Positions 30,702-41,079 are shown, counted from the first letter of the stretch. The stretch is 64,000 nt of DNA from Pseudomonas sp. URMO17WK12:I11 (GCF_007677725.1 NZ_VEDF01000001.1:24488-88487), one strand, 5' to 3'. A program made the numbers and translations. The notes: generated by a model from the sequence alone, not told the origin.

Positions 30702-32894
30702 ATGTCGGACCGTTTCGAACTCTACCTTACCTGCCCCAAAGGCCTGGAAGGCCTGCTCGCTGATGAAGCCCGGGGCCTGGGCCTCGACGATGTACGCGAG
30801 CACACCTCGGCCATTCGCGGCGTCGCCGATATGGAAACCGCTTACCGCCTGTGCTTGTGGTCGCGTCTGGCCAACCGCGTGTTGCTGGTGCTAAAGCGCT
30901 TCGCCATGAAAAACGCCGACGATCTGTACGATGGTGTACACGCCCTCGATTGGGCGGATCACCTCGCCGCCGACGGTACCCTGGCCGTGGAGTTCAGTGG
31001 TCATGGCTCGGGCATCGACAACACCCACTTCGGTGCGCTCAAGGTCAAGGACGCCATCGTCGACAAGTTGCGCAACCGCGAAGGCCTGCGTCCTTCGGTA
31101 GAAAAGATCGACCCGGATGTGCGCGTGCACCTGCGCCTGGATCGCGGTGAGGCGATCCTCTCCCTCGACCTGTCCGGCCACAGCCTGCACCAGCGCGGTT
31201 ACCGCCTGCAGCAAGGTGCCGCGCCGCTCAAGGAAAACCTGGCGGCGGCGGTGCTGATCCGCGCCGGCTGGCCACGCATGGCCGCGCAGGGCGGGGCGCT
31301 GGCGGACCCGATGTGCGGCGTGGGTACGTTCCTGGTGGAGGCGGCGATGATCGCCGCCGACATCGCGCCCAACCTCAAGCGTGAGCGGTGGGGTTTCACT
31401 GCCTGGTTGGGCCACGTGCCAGCCACCTGGCGCAAGGTTTTCGAGGAGGCCCAAGCCCGCGCCCAAGCGGGCCTGGCCAAGCCGCCGCTGTGGATCCGTG
31501 GCTACGAAGCCGACCCGCGGCTGATCCAGCCAGGGCGCAACAACGTCGAACGTGCCGGCCTTGCCGACTGGATCAAGATCTACCAGGGTGAGGTGGCCAG
31601 CTTCGAGCCGCGTCCGGACCAGAACCAGAAGGGCCTGGTGATCAGCAACCCGCCCTACGGCGAGCGTCTGGGTGATGAAGCCAGCCTGCTGTACCTCTAC
31701 CAGAACCTCGGTGAGCGCCTGCGCCAGGCGTGCATGGGCTGGGAGGCTGCGGTGTTCACCGGTGCCCCGGAGCTGGGCAAGCGCATGGGCATTCGCAGCC
31801 ACAAGCAATATGCCTTCTGGAACGGCGCCTTGCCGTGCAAGCTGTTGCTGTTCAAGGTGCAGCCCGACCAGTTCGTGACCGGCGAGCGCCGCGAAAACCA
31901 GGGCGACCACGCACAGCAGCGTCCACAGGGCGCGCCGGCCAGCGAGCCGGCACGTCTTTCCGAAGGCGCACAGATGTTCGCCAACCGCCTGCAGAAGAAC
32001 CTCAAGCAATTGGGCAAATGGGCGCGCCGCGAGCAGGTCAGCTGCTACCGTCTGTACGATGCCGACATGCCAGAATATGCCCTGGCGGTCGACCTGTACC
32101 AGGACTGGGTCCACGTACAGGAATATGCTGCGCCGCGATCCATCGACCCGGACAAGGCCCAGGCACGCCTGCTCGATGCCCTGGCGGCCATTCCCCAGGC
32201 CTTGAACATCGACCCGCAGCGCGTGGTGCTCAAGCGCCGCGAGCGTCAGAGCGGTACCCGCCAGTATGAGCGCCAGGCCACTGAAGGGCGCTTCCAGGAA
32301 GTCAGCGAAGGCGGCGTCAAGCTGTTGGTCAACCTCACCGACTACCTCGATACTGGCCTGTTCCTCGACCACCGCCCGATGCGTATGCGTATCCAGCGCG
32401 AAGCTGCCGGCAAGCGTTTCCTCAACCTGTTCTGCTACACCGCCACGGCCACCGTGCATGCGGCCAAGGGCGGGGCGCGCAGCACCACCAGCGTCGACTT
32501 GTCGAAAACCTACCTGGACTGGGCGCGGCGCAACTTGGCGCTGAACGGGTTCTCCGAGCGCAATCGCCTGGAGCAGGGTGATGTGATGGCCTGGCTGGAA
32601 GCGCATCGCGACAGCTACGACATGATTTTCATCGACCCACCGACCTTCTCCAACTCCAAGCGCATGGAAGGCGTGTTCGATGTGCAGCGCGACCATGTCC
32701 AGCTGCTCGACCTGGCCATGGCGCGTCTGGCGCCGGGCGGGGTGCTGTACTTCTCCAACAATTTCCGCAAGTTCCAGCTCGATGAACACATCAGCACGCG
32801 CTATGCGGTGGAGGAAATCAGCGCGCAGACCCTGGATCCGGACTTCGCGCGCAACAACCGTATCCACCGTGCCTGGCGCCTGCAGCTGCGCTGA
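30702..32894 (+). CDS. rlmL: Bifunctional 23S rRNA methyltransferase RlmKL
   Basis: 730 aa. Two fused SAM methyltransferases: the N-terminal RlmL half (THUMP domain, then ISNPPYGERLGDE) makes m2G2445, and the C-terminal RlmK half (FLNLFCYTATATVHAAKGGA, FIDPPTFSNSKRMEG) makes m7G2069 of 23S rRNA. Length matches the E. coli fusion (about 700). Start MSDRFELYLTCPKGLEGLLADEA is the family N-terminus. Long hairpin-containing leader upstream. Confidence 0.96.
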   Translation: MSDRFELYLTCPKGLEGLLADEARGLGLDDVREHTSAIRGVADMETAYRLCLWSRLANRVLLVLKRFAMKNADDLYDGVHALDWADHLAADGTLAVEFSGHGSGIDNTHFGALKVKDAIVDKLRNREGLRPSVEKIDPDVRVHLRLDRGEAILSLDLSGHSLHQRGYRLQQGAAPLKENLAAAVLIRAGWPRMAAQGGALADPMCGVGTFLVEAAMIAADIAPNLKRERWGFTAWLGHVPATWRKVFEEAQARAQAGLAKPPLWIRGYEADPRLIQPGRNNVERAGLADWIKIYQGEVASFEPRPDQNQKGLVISNPPYGERLGDEASLLYLYQNLGERLRQACMGWEAAVFTGAPELGKRMGIRSHKQYAFWNGALPCKLLLFKVQPDQFVTGERRENQGDHAQQRPQGAPASEPARLSEGAQMFANRLQKNLKQLGKWARREQVSCYRLYDADMPEYALAVDLYQDWVHVQEYAAPRSIDPDKAQARLLDALAAIPQALNIDPQRVVLKRRERQSGTRQYERQATEGRFQEVSEGGVKLLVNLTDYLDTGLFLDHRPMRMRIQREAAGKRFLNLFCYTATATVHAAKGGARSTTSVDLSKTYLDWARRNLALNGFSERNRLEQGDVMAWLEAHRDSYDMIFIDPPTFSNSKRMEGVFDVQRDHVQLLDLAMARLAPGGVLYFSNNFRKFQLDEHISTRYAVEEISAQTLDPDFARNNRIHRAWRLQLR

Positions 32895-32988
32895 TTGGAC
32901 GAGGCGCATTGCGGGGCTAATGGCCAATAGCTATAACTGAGCTCAGGGCCCGAGAATTCGCAGGACGCTGACGTGACGAGATTGATCT

Positions 32989-35382
32989 ATGTCGAAGTGG
33001 GGCGTGCGTGCGAAGGTGTTGGGTTTCTGCAGCGAGACGATGGCTGCCTGGGCAGTGGCGCTGGTGGCGCTGGTTGCCGGCGCCCTGTTGTCGGCGGCCT
33101 TGGCCATGGCTGCGCAGGCGTTTTACAAACAACAGCTGCGCCAGCGCTTCGAGTTGCTGGCCAGCGAACGCCATAGCCGGATCGCCGAACGCTTCGGCGA
33201 TCAGGAGCAACGCCTGGACGGCTTGCGGCGCTTCTTTACTTTCTCCAGCGAAATCACCCCAGCGGAATTCGATGGCTACGCACGGCCGTTACTGCAGCGC
33301 ACCCAGGCCTATTCCTGGGCGCCGCGGGTCGAGGCGGCGCAGCGAGGCGATTTCGAGCGCCAGGCCAGTGCCTGGCTGGGCCAGCCCTACCAGATCCGAG
33401 AGCTCGACGACGCCGGGCACTGGCGACCTGCCACTGCGCGCGACCACTACTACCCGGTACTGTACGCCCAAGGTGATGCGGCGCAGCTGCAACCCTTTGG
33501 CCTGGACATGCGCAGCCAGTCGGCCCGCGAGCAGACGCTGCAGCGGGCACAACGTCCGGGTAGCATGGCCGTGTCGGTGCCAATCGATCTGCTGGATGTC
33601 GCGCCGCTGCATGTACGTGGACTTTTAATGGTCGCTCCGGTATTCCCTGCGACCCCAGTGGCGCAGACGCCAAGCGGGTATGTCATGGGCCTGCTCAACA
33701 TGCGCCAACTGGTCACCGAAGACCTGCCCATCCCGGCCAATGACAACCTGGTGGTGCGCATCACCGACCCGAGCGGCGCTCAAGGCGGGGAAGTCCTGTT
33801 CGATTCAGGCAACCCCATTGCGCCGCTGCCCATGCTCAGCAGTCAGTTGCTGCACCTGGCTGACCATCAGTATCAAGTCGATATTCGCCCAAGCCAGGCA
33901 TTCGTGCAGGCCAACCGGTCCACGGCGGCGCTGAGCGTCGGCCTGCTTGGCGGGCTCTTGAGCCTGCTGTTGAGCGTGCTGCTGTACAGTCTGTTCAGCC
34001 AGCGCCAGCGGGCCATGACCCTGGTCGAACAACGCACCCGGCAGTTGCGCGTCAGCGAACATTCGCTGCGTGAAACCCACGGGCAGCTGCGCAGCGTGCT
34101 GGATGCCGCCACGCAGGTCGCGATCATCGCGACCAACCTCAAGGGCGTGGTCAGCACCTTCAATGCCGGTGCCGAGCGCATGTTGGGCTATACGGCCAGC
34201 GAAGCGATCGGGCAGCTGAAGCTCGAGCAGTTGCTGCTGCCCGATGAGCTCAGTCTGCGCGCCCGCGCCCTGAGCGAGCGCTTCGGCTGCACCATCGCCG
34301 CCGGCCAGGCGATGTTCGCCGAAAATATCCAGCGCAGCGGTGGCGAGCCTAGCGAGTGGACCCTGGTGCGCCGCGACGGCACGCAGTTGCTGGCCAATAT
34401 GCTGGTGACTGCGGTCATCGATGAGCAAGGGCTGTGGGTCGGCTACCTGGCGATCTGCATCGATGTAACCGAGCGTCGCCGCGTCCTCGAAGCGCTCGCC
34501 CTGCGTGATCGCTTGCTGGAGAAACTCAGTGCCGAGGTGCCGGGCGGCATCTATCAGTACCAGCTCGACGCCGACGGGCATGTCTGTTTCCCCTACGCCA
34601 GCGCCGGGCTGTACGACATCTACGAGATCGACCTGCAGCGGCTGCGCGAGGATGCTGCGGTGGTCTCGGAGCGGATTCATCCCGATGACCTGGAACAGGT
34701 CCAGCGTTCGATACGCTATTCAGCCGAGCACCTCACGCCCTGGCGCGAGGAGTATCGCGTATGCCTGCCGCGTGCCGGCTTGCGTTGGGTACGCGGCGAA
34801 GCCACACCGGAGCTTGGCGAGAACGGCTGCACGCTCTGGCACGGCTACTTGACCGATATCACCGATCTGAAGGATGTCGAGGAGGAGCTTCGCGCGTTGT
34901 CGGTGACCGATGCGCTGACCGGCATCCATAACCGCCGCTATTTCCAGGAGCGGCTGAAGGTCGAACTCGACCGCGCCCAGCGCGATACGCAGGATCTGGC
35001 GGTGATCATGTTCGATATCGACCACTTCAAGCGCATCAACGACCAGTATGGTCATGCTGCCGGTGACCTGGTGCTGCGCCGCTTGTGTGAACGTATCACC
35101 CAGCGACTGCGCCGCACCGATGTGTTCTGCCGCTTGGGCGGCGAGGAATTCATGGTGTTGTGTCCCGGCAGCAGCGCCGAACAGGCGCGGCTGTTGGCCA
35201 TGGAACTGTGGCAGAGCGTACGCGGCGTTCCGATAGAAGGTGTCGGCGAGGTCACCGCCAGTTTCGGCGTGGCCGGCTGGCGCCCAGGGGAGGGCGCCGA
35301 TGCGCTGCTGCTGCGCGCCGATGCCGGCGTGTACGCCGCCAAGCAAGCCGGGCGCGACCGAGTCGAGGCGGAGCTGAGCTGA
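32989..35382 (+). CDS. CHASE-PAS-GGDEF diguanylate cyclase
   Basis: 797 aa inner-membrane c-di-GMP synthase. N-terminal helix (about 20-45), periplasmic CHASE sensor domain (about 60-290, FFTFSSEITPAEFDGYARP, then QAYSWAPRV), second helix (about 305-330), two PAS domains (about 370-500 and 505-625), and a C-terminal GGDEF domain with active-site GGEEF at 717-721. RxxD (RRTD) five residues before GGEEF is an inhibitory I-site, so product feedback is expected. No EAL domain. The ligand of the CHASE domain is unknown. The ATG at 32989 has a weak Shine-Dalgarno. Confidence 0.92.
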   Translation: MSKWGVRAKVLGFCSETMAAWAVALVALVAGALLSAALAMAAQAFYKQQLRQRFELLASERHSRIAERFGDQEQRLDGLRRFFTFSSEITPAEFDGYARPLLQRTQAYSWAPRVEAAQRGDFERQASAWLGQPYQIRELDDAGHWRPATARDHYYPVLYAQGDAAQLQPFGLDMRSQSAREQTLQRAQRPGSMAVSVPIDLLDVAPLHVRGLLMVAPVFPATPVAQTPSGYVMGLLNMRQLVTEDLPIPANDNLVVRITDPSGAQGGEVLFDSGNPIAPLPMLSSQLLHLADHQYQVDIRPSQAFVQANRSTAALSVGLLGGLLSLLLSVLLYSLFSQRQRAMTLVEQRTRQLRVSEHSLRETHGQLRSVLDAATQVAIIATNLKGVVSTFNAGAERMLGYTASEAIGQLKLEQLLLPDELSLRARALSERFGCTIAAGQAMFAENIQRSGGEPSEWTLVRRDGTQLLANMLVTAVIDEQGLWVGYLAICIDVTERRRVLEALALRDRLLEKLSAEVPGGIYQYQLDADGHVCFPYASAGLYDIYEIDLQRLREDAAVVSERIHPDDLEQVQRSIRYSAEHLTPWREEYRVCLPRAGLRWVRGEATPELGENGCTLWHGYLTDITDLKDVEEELRALSVTDALTGIHNRRYFQERLKVELDRAQRDTQDLAVIMFDIDHFKRINDQYGHAAGDLVLRRLCERITQRLRRTDVFCRLGGEEFMVLCPGSSAEQARLLAMELWQSVRGVPIEGVGEVTASFGVAGWRPGEGADALLLRADAGVYAAKQAGRDRVEAELS

Positions 35383-35439
35383 GCGGGCTTGTGTGCGCGA
35401 TCGCCGCGCATTCAAGGGCCGCTGTCGGCTAGCCCCGGT

Positions 35440-36903
35440 TCATTGCGCGGCTGCGGTGGCACCGTTGTTCAGCTTCGGCTGGCGATACAGCTCCAGCAGC
35501 ACCTGATCGAGCACCTGGCCGGCGCCCCAGGGCTTGGGATCGTTGAGAATCGCCGCCACCGCCCAGGTGTTGCCGTTGCTGTCGCGGCTGAAACCTGCAA
35601 TGGCGCGCACGGTGTTGAGGGTGCCGGTCTTGATGTGCCCTTCACCGGTCATGGCAGTGCGCTTGAGCCGCTTGCGCATGGTGCCGTCCATGCCCACCAG
35701 CGGCATCGAACTGATGAATTCGGCGGAGTACTTGCTGTTCCACGCCGCTTGCAGCATCGCTGCCATCTCGCGGGTGCTGACCCGTTCGGCGCGCGACAGG
35801 CCGGAGCCATTTTCCATTACCAGATGCGGTGCCGTGATGCCTTTCTTGGCCAGCCACTGGCGCACTACCCGCTGGGCCGCGCGGGCATCGTCGCCGTCGG
35901 CGTCGGTACGGAACTGCGCGCCAAGGCTCAGGAACAACTGCTGGGCCATGGTGTTGTTGCTGTATTTGTTGATGTCGCGGATCACTTCGACCAAGTCTGG
36001 GGAGAATGCCCGGGCCAGCAGGCGCGTGCCTTTTGGAACGTTCTCGATACCGTCACGGCCCTGAATGCTGCCGCCCAGCTCGTTCCAGATTGCGCGCACT
36101 GCGCCGGCGGCGTAGGTCGGGTGGTCGAGCAGCGACAAGTAGGTCTGCGAGTTGCAGCCGTCGCCAAGCTGGCCTGTGACTGTGACGGTGACGCCATCGG
36201 CTTGCGGCACCGGGTTGTAGCGCACATCGCCGCTGCATTGCTTGGACGCCACGGCTTTGACCTGGTTATCGACACGAATGCTGGCGATCGGCGGCTCGAC
36301 CGCCACGGTGACCTTGCCGCCGTCGTTGCGGGTGACGAAGCGCAGGGCCTTGAGGTTGACCATCAGTGAGTCGGGTTTGACCAGGAACGGCTTGTTGACG
36401 TCACCGCCGTCGTCGTTGAACTGGGGCAGGTTGGGCTGCACGAAATGGCTGCGGTCCAGCACCAGGTCGCCGGTCACGGTGCGTACGCCGTTGGCGCGCA
36501 AATCACGCATCAGCAGCCAGAGCTTTTCCATGTTCAGCTTGGGGTCGCCGCCGCCCTTGAGGTAGAGGTTGCCATTGAGGACACCGTTGCTCAGGGTGCC
36601 ATCGGTGTAGAACTCGGTTTTCCACTGGAACGTCGGCCCCAGCAGTTCGAGCGCGGCGTAGGTGGTGACAAGCTTCATGGTCGAGGCAGGGTTGACCGAT
36701 ACATCGGCATTGAACACCGTCGCGGTACCCGGGCCGTTGAGTGGCAGCATCACCAGCGACAGGGCGTTGTCCTGCAGCTTGTTGGCCTTCAATGCCTGCT
36801 GAACCTTCGGCGGCAGGCTGGTGTTGACGGGGGCCGCGTGGCTGGCCATGGCCAGCGGTAGCAACAGGCTGGCGAGAACGAGGGGGCGGAGCTTTTTGAT
36901 CAT
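35440..36903 (-). CDS. dacB: D-alanyl-D-alanine carboxypeptidase/endopeptidase (PBP4, S13 family)
   Basis: 487 aa. Signal peptide (MIKKLRPLVLASLLLPLAMA, cleaved near SHAA), active-site STMK at residues 74-77, SNN and KTG (HIKTGTLNTVRAIAGFSRD). Periplasmic low-molecular-weight PBP that cleaves peptidoglycan cross-links. The ATG at 36903 gives a proper signal peptide; the longer frame to 37002 does not and was rejected. Divergent from yggL. Confidence 0.95.
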   Translation of the reverse strand: MIKKLRPLVLASLLLPLAMASHAAPVNTSLPPKVQQALKANKLQDNALSLVMLPLNGPGTATVFNADVSVNPASTMKLVTTYAALELLGPTFQWKTEFYTDGTLSNGVLNGNLYLKGGGDPKLNMEKLWLLMRDLRANGVRTVTGDLVLDRSHFVQPNLPQFNDDGGDVNKPFLVKPDSLMVNLKALRFVTRNDGGKVTVAVEPPIASIRVDNQVKAVASKQCSGDVRYNPVPQADGVTVTVTGQLGDGCNSQTYLSLLDHPTYAAGAVRAIWNELGGSIQGRDGIENVPKGTRLLARAFSPDLVEVIRDINKYSNNTMAQQLFLSLGAQFRTDADGDDARAAQRVVRQWLAKKGITAPHLVMENGSGLSRAERVSTREMAAMLQAAWNSKYSAEFISSMPLVGMDGTMRKRLKRTAMTGEGHIKTGTLNTVRAIAGFSRDSNGNTWAVAAILNDPKPWGAGQVLDQVLLELYRQPKLNNGATAAAQ

Positions 36904-37090
36904 AAGAATTGGATGCCCTACGGACGAGGGAAAATGACATTGGGGCTGTAAGAGATGATCACCCCAGTACGAAATATAGAGCGCATTATGCCCCAAGCGC
37001 ACCCTACATGCGCCACGTTCGACGGAAAAGCGCCTTTGTAGCGTGGAAACTGGTAAAGTGCCGCGCGTTATTACTTAAGAGGATTGTTTC

Positions 37091-37435
37091 ATGGCTACCA
37101 ACCGTTCCCGTCGTCTGCGCAAGAAACTCTGCGTCGATGAATTCCAGGAGCTGGGTTTCGAACTGAACCTGGGTTTCAAGGAAGACCTGTCCGACGAAGC
37201 CATCGATGCCTTCCTCGACGCGTTCCTGGCTGAAGCCATGGACGCCAACGGCCTGGACTACGTCGGCGGCGATGACTTTGGTCTGGTCTGCCTGGCCAAC
37301 CGTGGCTCGGTCAGCGAAGAGCAACGCGCTGCCGTTGAAGCCTGGCTCAAAGGCCGTAGCGAGCTGACCAGCATTGAAGTCAGCCCGCTGCTCGATGCCT
37401 GGTATCCGGAAAAGCCGATCAACCCGGCTTCCTGA
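37091..37435 (+). CDS. yggL: YggL family 50S ribosome-binding protein
   Basis: 114 aa, DUF469/YggL: basic start MATNRSRRLRKKLCVDEFQELGFE, then acidic body with GDDFGLVCLANRG. E. coli YggL binds the 50S subunit and has been linked to ribosome assembly; no enzymatic motif. TTAAGAGGATTG gives a strong Shine-Dalgarno. Single gene. Confidence 0.9.
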   Translation: MATNRSRRLRKKLCVDEFQELGFELNLGFKEDLSDEAIDAFLDAFLAEAMDANGLDYVGGDDFGLVCLANRGSVSEEQRAAVEAWLKGRSELTSIEVSPLLDAWYPEKPINPAS

Positions 37436-37442
37436 TGCACAT

Positions 37443-37469
37443 GAGCGACGCCCTGCGCGGGCGTCGCTC
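37443..37469. terminator. Hairpin between yggL and the convergent kinase gene
   Basis: Perfect 11-bp stem GAGCGACGCCC-TGCGC-GGGCGTCGCTC, eight bases after the yggL stop and three before the kinase stop. No T-run beyond GTTC, so termination may be inefficient or factor-assisted. Confidence 0.65.
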
Positions 37470-37471
37470 GT

Positions 37472-40400
37472 TCAAGCCTGGGCCAGTTCCTCGGCCAGCG
37501 CTTTCTCCACGCGGCGCATGTGCCGTGCCAACGCCTGTCGCAGCAGCTTTAGTCGCTGCACGGACAGTTGCTCGTTCTCGAAAGCCTCACAGACTGTCAT
37601 CAGCTTCTTCGCCTCCAGCACGCGTGCCGCGCTGAGGATCTTGTGTGCCTGCTCACGGATCTGCGCTGCTTGCTGCTCAGGGTCCAGGCGCATGAGGGTG
37701 CTCAAGTCCTCACCGAGGCTGGCGTGAGCGGCGGCCAGGAAATACCTGCGGTTGTGTGGATCGTGGCCAACGATACTGGCCAAGCCTGCCAGGTTGATCG
37801 GTGCGCCAGTCGCGCGCTTGCGCTGCGGTGCGACCTTGGCAAGGTGCTGGCTGAGCGTACGCAGGCTGATGGGCTTGAGCAGGCAGTCATCCATGCCCGC
37901 AGCGAGACAGCGCTGGCGCACTTCCGGTTGCGCATTGGCCGTGTACCCTAGGATCACGCAGCGCGGCCGACCCTTTTGCCGCTCCTCGCTGCGTACGGCG
38001 GTGGCCAGCTGGTAGCCGCTCATGTGCGGCATACTGCAATCGAGGATCAGCACGTCGAAGGCTGTTTGTCGCCATTTGTGCAAGCCTTCCCGGCCATCGC
38101 TGGCACTGGCGTGGGTCAGGCCCAGGTAGCCCAGCTGCTGGGCCATCAACATGAGGTTGGCCGGATGGTCGTCGACGACCAATACCCTGAGCTCGGCAGA
38201 CGGAGCCTCGATCTCCTCAATGTCTGGATCCGTCACGTTCGGCGGGGCGACGCGTTCCACGGGTAGCGTCAGCTGTACCCGTGTGCCGAATTGCGCAACG
38301 CTCTTGATGGCCAGGTTCCCACCCATCATCTCGCTGAGGCTGCGGCAGATGGCCAGCCCCAGCCCTGTACCCGCGCGTGCGCCCTGGCTGTTGGGGTTGG
38401 CCTGTACGAAAGGATTGAACACGCGCTGCAGATCGTCATCATCAATGCCGATGCCGCTGTCGCGAACCTCCAGCTCCAATGTACTCGGCAGACCCGCGCC
38501 TGCTTCGCGCAGGCCCAGGCTTACCTGCACCTGGCCGTGTTCGGTGAACTTGATGGCGTTGCTGATCAGATTAGACAGAATCTGCTTGAAGCGCAGTGGG
38601 TCGAGCAGCACGTGAGTGCGTGTGTCCGGATTGATGCACAGGTTGAGGGTCAGGCCCTTCTGCCGCGCCTGGCCGTCGAACACGCGGCCAACCGACTCCA
38701 CCAGAGCTGCAGGGTCGACGGCTTGCGGCGTGAGCGACAAATGCCCTGACTCGATGCGCACGATGTCCAGGATGTCGCCGATCAAGCCCAGCAGGTCGCT
38801 GGCCGACTGGTGCGCGACGTCCAGCGAAGCTATATCGACCTGACCCTCGCGGGCGCGTCTGACAGCCAGCTCGAGCATGCCGATGACGGCGTTCATGGGG
38901 GTGCGAATCTCATGGCTGATGGTGGCCAGGAAGGTGCTCTTGGCGCGGTTGGCGTCATCGGCCAGGCGCTTGGCTTCGCGCAGATCCTGCACCAGCTTGC
39001 GCCGATCGGTGATATCGATCCAGCCGCCGATGATGCCTTGCACTTCGCCCAGCGAGTCATGATAGGGCAGGATCCAGTGGTAAATGGTGATCTCGCCGTC
39101 TTTGAGCTGCAACGGACGGTCGATGATCAGCGGCGTACCATCGGCCATGACCTGCTCGTAATCGGCCTGGATCTGGCGGTTGTTCGCCGGGCTGGCGAAA
39201 GCGTGTTGCGCCACCGGTTTGCCGATCACCTGGTCGAGGCTGGCTTGCACAGCTTCCAGGTAGCTGGCGTTGCAGCTTTGCAGCAGGCCCTGGCGATCGC
39301 GCACGTACATCGGATGCGGCGTGCCATTGAGCAGCGTGCTCATGAACGCCAGCTGGTCGCTCAGTGCCCGCTCGGCACGCTGGCGCTGGCGAATCTGCCC
39401 GCGCAGGCGCGCATTCCAGAGCAAGGCCAGCAGCAATAGCAGGCCACTGCCGAGCAGCACTTGCAGGATCAGGCGGCGCAGGCCCAGCCAACTGCTGTCC
39501 TCGTGGCCATCGTAGCCGCGCCAGCGGTTGTTGATCACACCCAGTTCTTCGGGGGAAATGCTCAGCAGCGCCTTGTCGAGGATCGAGCTTAATGCCGTGT
39601 GCTGCGCGGTGGTCGCCATGGCGAAATTGGCAGGCTCGCTGCCGACGGTGCTGCGGATGATCAGATCGGGGTTGCCGGCCAGCGCGTGATTGGCGTCGAT
39701 CAACGGGGTAATGACCGCGTCCACCGCGCCGCTGTTGAGCAGCGCGACCGAATAGAACGGGCTTTCGGTTTCGATCCAGCCGATACCGGGGTAACGACTG
39801 GTCAGCAGTTCGCCAAGGTTGCTATAGCGGGAGATGGCGATGCGCCGCCCCTGCAGTAGCTCCAGGGCGCCATAGGCTTGATCTTTTACCCGTGTGACCA
39901 ACACCTGCGGGCTCTCCAGGTACGGTCGACTCAGGCGCAAGCCTCTGTCGCCGAGGCCGTCGCTGGACAGCGCGGCGATCATGTTGACCCGGCCGTCTTC
40001 GAGCTGCCCGAGCATGTCGGCGATGCCGCTGGCGCGCTGGATCTCGAAGCGCAGCCCGGTGCGCAGGCGGATCAGGTCCAGCAAGTCGGCGGTGATGCCG
40101 CGAAAGTGGCCGTTGCTGTCGAAAAACGAAAGCGGCGCCGCCGTTTCGTCGATGGCTACGCGCATTACCGGGTGCTTGACCAGCCACTGCTGCTCCTGCG
40201 TGTCCAGGTGCAGCGTGCGCTCGCTCAGCAGCAGGTCGCCGCCAGCGCTCCAGCGCTTGAAGATACTGGCGCGCACGGCGCCGGACTGGCGATCGAGAGT
40301 GGCATTGACTACCTCCCTGAGCAGCACGTCATCGGCGCGCATGGCAAAACTGAAGCCGAAACTCTCATGCTGGCCAAAGCTGGCCATGCGCAAGCGGGGC

Positions 40401-41071
40401 AGATGGCCTCGGTTGAGTTGGTAATGGGTAGAGATGGTGTCGCCGATGAACACATCGGCCTGGCCGAATGCCACGGCATTGAGCGCTTGGGTCGAGGAGC
40501 CGAACGCCAGCAGCTCGGCCTTGGGGTAGATCCTGCGTACCTCTTCGCGCGGCAGGTAATGGTACAGCATGCCCAGGCGCAGGCCTTCAAGGCCCTGGTT
40601 GAGTGGCCGTTGTTCGTCCTCGCGGGTAACCAGGACCGGTTGATCGACTGCATAGGGATGCGACAGCGCCAGCCCTTCGCTGGCGGCTTCGTAGCCGTTG
40701 GCGCTACCTAAAAGGTCGATTTCGCCGCGTTTGAGCGCTTGCACTGCGGCTTGTCGGCTGGGATAGCGCAGCACTTGCACCGGCAGGTTCAACGCCTTGC
40801 CGATGAGGCTTGCGTACTCAGCGGTGAGGCCTTGATAGACCTGGCTCCCACTGGTGATGTCGAAGGGCGGGTAGTCAGGCGCCGAAGTGCCCAGCACCAG
40901 TGCCTTGCGCGTGCGCAGCCACTCGCGCTGGGGTTCGCTGAGCCTGGGGTTCGAAGGCAGCGCTGATGAGCGGGCCAGCAGCGTGTGCGGGGTGACGTCG
41001 TGAGTCGAGGCCTGGGCCAGATTGCAGGTGAGTGCCAAGGCAATTATCAATGCGGAAAACAGCTTTACCAT
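37472..41071 (-). CDS. BvgS/EvgS-like hybrid sensor histidine kinase
   Basis: 1199 aa. Signal peptide, two tandem periplasmic SBP_bac_3 (Venus flytrap) domains (about 50-275 and 300-520), one transmembrane helix (about 533-553), PAS (about 585-690), HisKA with TISHEIRTPMNAVIGM, HATPase_c with DSGIGI and GTGLGLAICRSLSEMMGG, receiver domain with ILDCSMPHMSGY and LLKPI, and C-terminal Hpt with AHKILSAARV. The Hpt lacks the usual Gly after His-x-x-Lys. It is an unorthodox phosphorelay kinase resembling RocS1/BvgS; the ligand of the flytraps is unknown. It lies 8 bases after its cognate regulator gene. Probably controls adhesion or acid/stress genes, as relatives do. Confidence 0.9.
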   Translation of the reverse strand: MVKLFSALIIALALTCNLAQASTHDVTPHTLLARSSALPSNPRLSEPQREWLRTRKALVLGTSAPDYPPFDITSGSQVYQGLTAEYASLIGKALNLPVQVLRYPSRQAAVQALKRGEIDLLGSANGYEAASEGLALSHPYAVDQPVLVTREDEQRPLNQGLEGLRLGMLYHYLPREEVRRIYPKAELLAFGSSTQALNAVAFGQADVFIGDTISTHYQLNRGHLPRLRMASFGQHESFGFSFAMRADDVLLREVVNATLDRQSGAVRASIFKRWSAGGDLLLSERTLHLDTQEQQWLVKHPVMRVAIDETAAPLSFFDSNGHFRGITADLLDLIRLRTGLRFEIQRASGIADMLGQLEDGRVNMIAALSSDGLGDRGLRLSRPYLESPQVLVTRVKDQAYGALELLQGRRIAISRYSNLGELLTSRYPGIGWIETESPFYSVALLNSGAVDAVITPLIDANHALAGNPDLIIRSTVGSEPANFAMATTAQHTALSSILDKALLSISPEELGVINNRWRGYDGHEDSSWLGLRRLILQVLLGSGLLLLLALLWNARLRGQIRQRQRAERALSDQLAFMSTLLNGTPHPMYVRDRQGLLQSCNASYLEAVQASLDQVIGKPVAQHAFASPANNRQIQADYEQVMADGTPLIIDRPLQLKDGEITIYHWILPYHDSLGEVQGIIGGWIDITDRRKLVQDLREAKRLADDANRAKSTFLATISHEIRTPMNAVIGMLELAVRRAREGQVDIASLDVAHQSASDLLGLIGDILDIVRIESGHLSLTPQAVDPAALVESVGRVFDGQARQKGLTLNLCINPDTRTHVLLDPLRFKQILSNLISNAIKFTEHGQVQVSLGLREAGAGLPSTLELEVRDSGIGIDDDDLQRVFNPFVQANPNSQGARAGTGLGLAICRSLSEMMGGNLAIKSVAQFGTRVQLTLPVERVAPPNVTDPDIEEIEAPSAELRVLVVDDHPANLMLMAQQLGYLGLTHASASDGREGLHKWRQTAFDVLILDCSMPHMSGYQLATAVRSEERQKGRPRCVILGYTANAQPEVRQRCLAAGMDDCLLKPISLRTLSQHLAKVAPQRKRATGAPINLAGLASIVGHDPHNRRYFLAAAHASLGEDLSTLMRLDPEQQAAQIREQAHKILSAARVLEAKKLMTVCEAFENEQLSVQRLKLLRQALARHMRRVEKALAEELAQA

Positions 41072-41079
41072 CGTGTGCC

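Noticed and set aside
30891..32927. 678-codon open frame antisense to rlmL
   Set aside because: Shadow of a well-supported gene; composition typical of antisense frames.
36904..37002. N-terminal extension of dacB to 37002
   Set aside because: It would bury the signal peptide; ATG 36903 gives a normal one.
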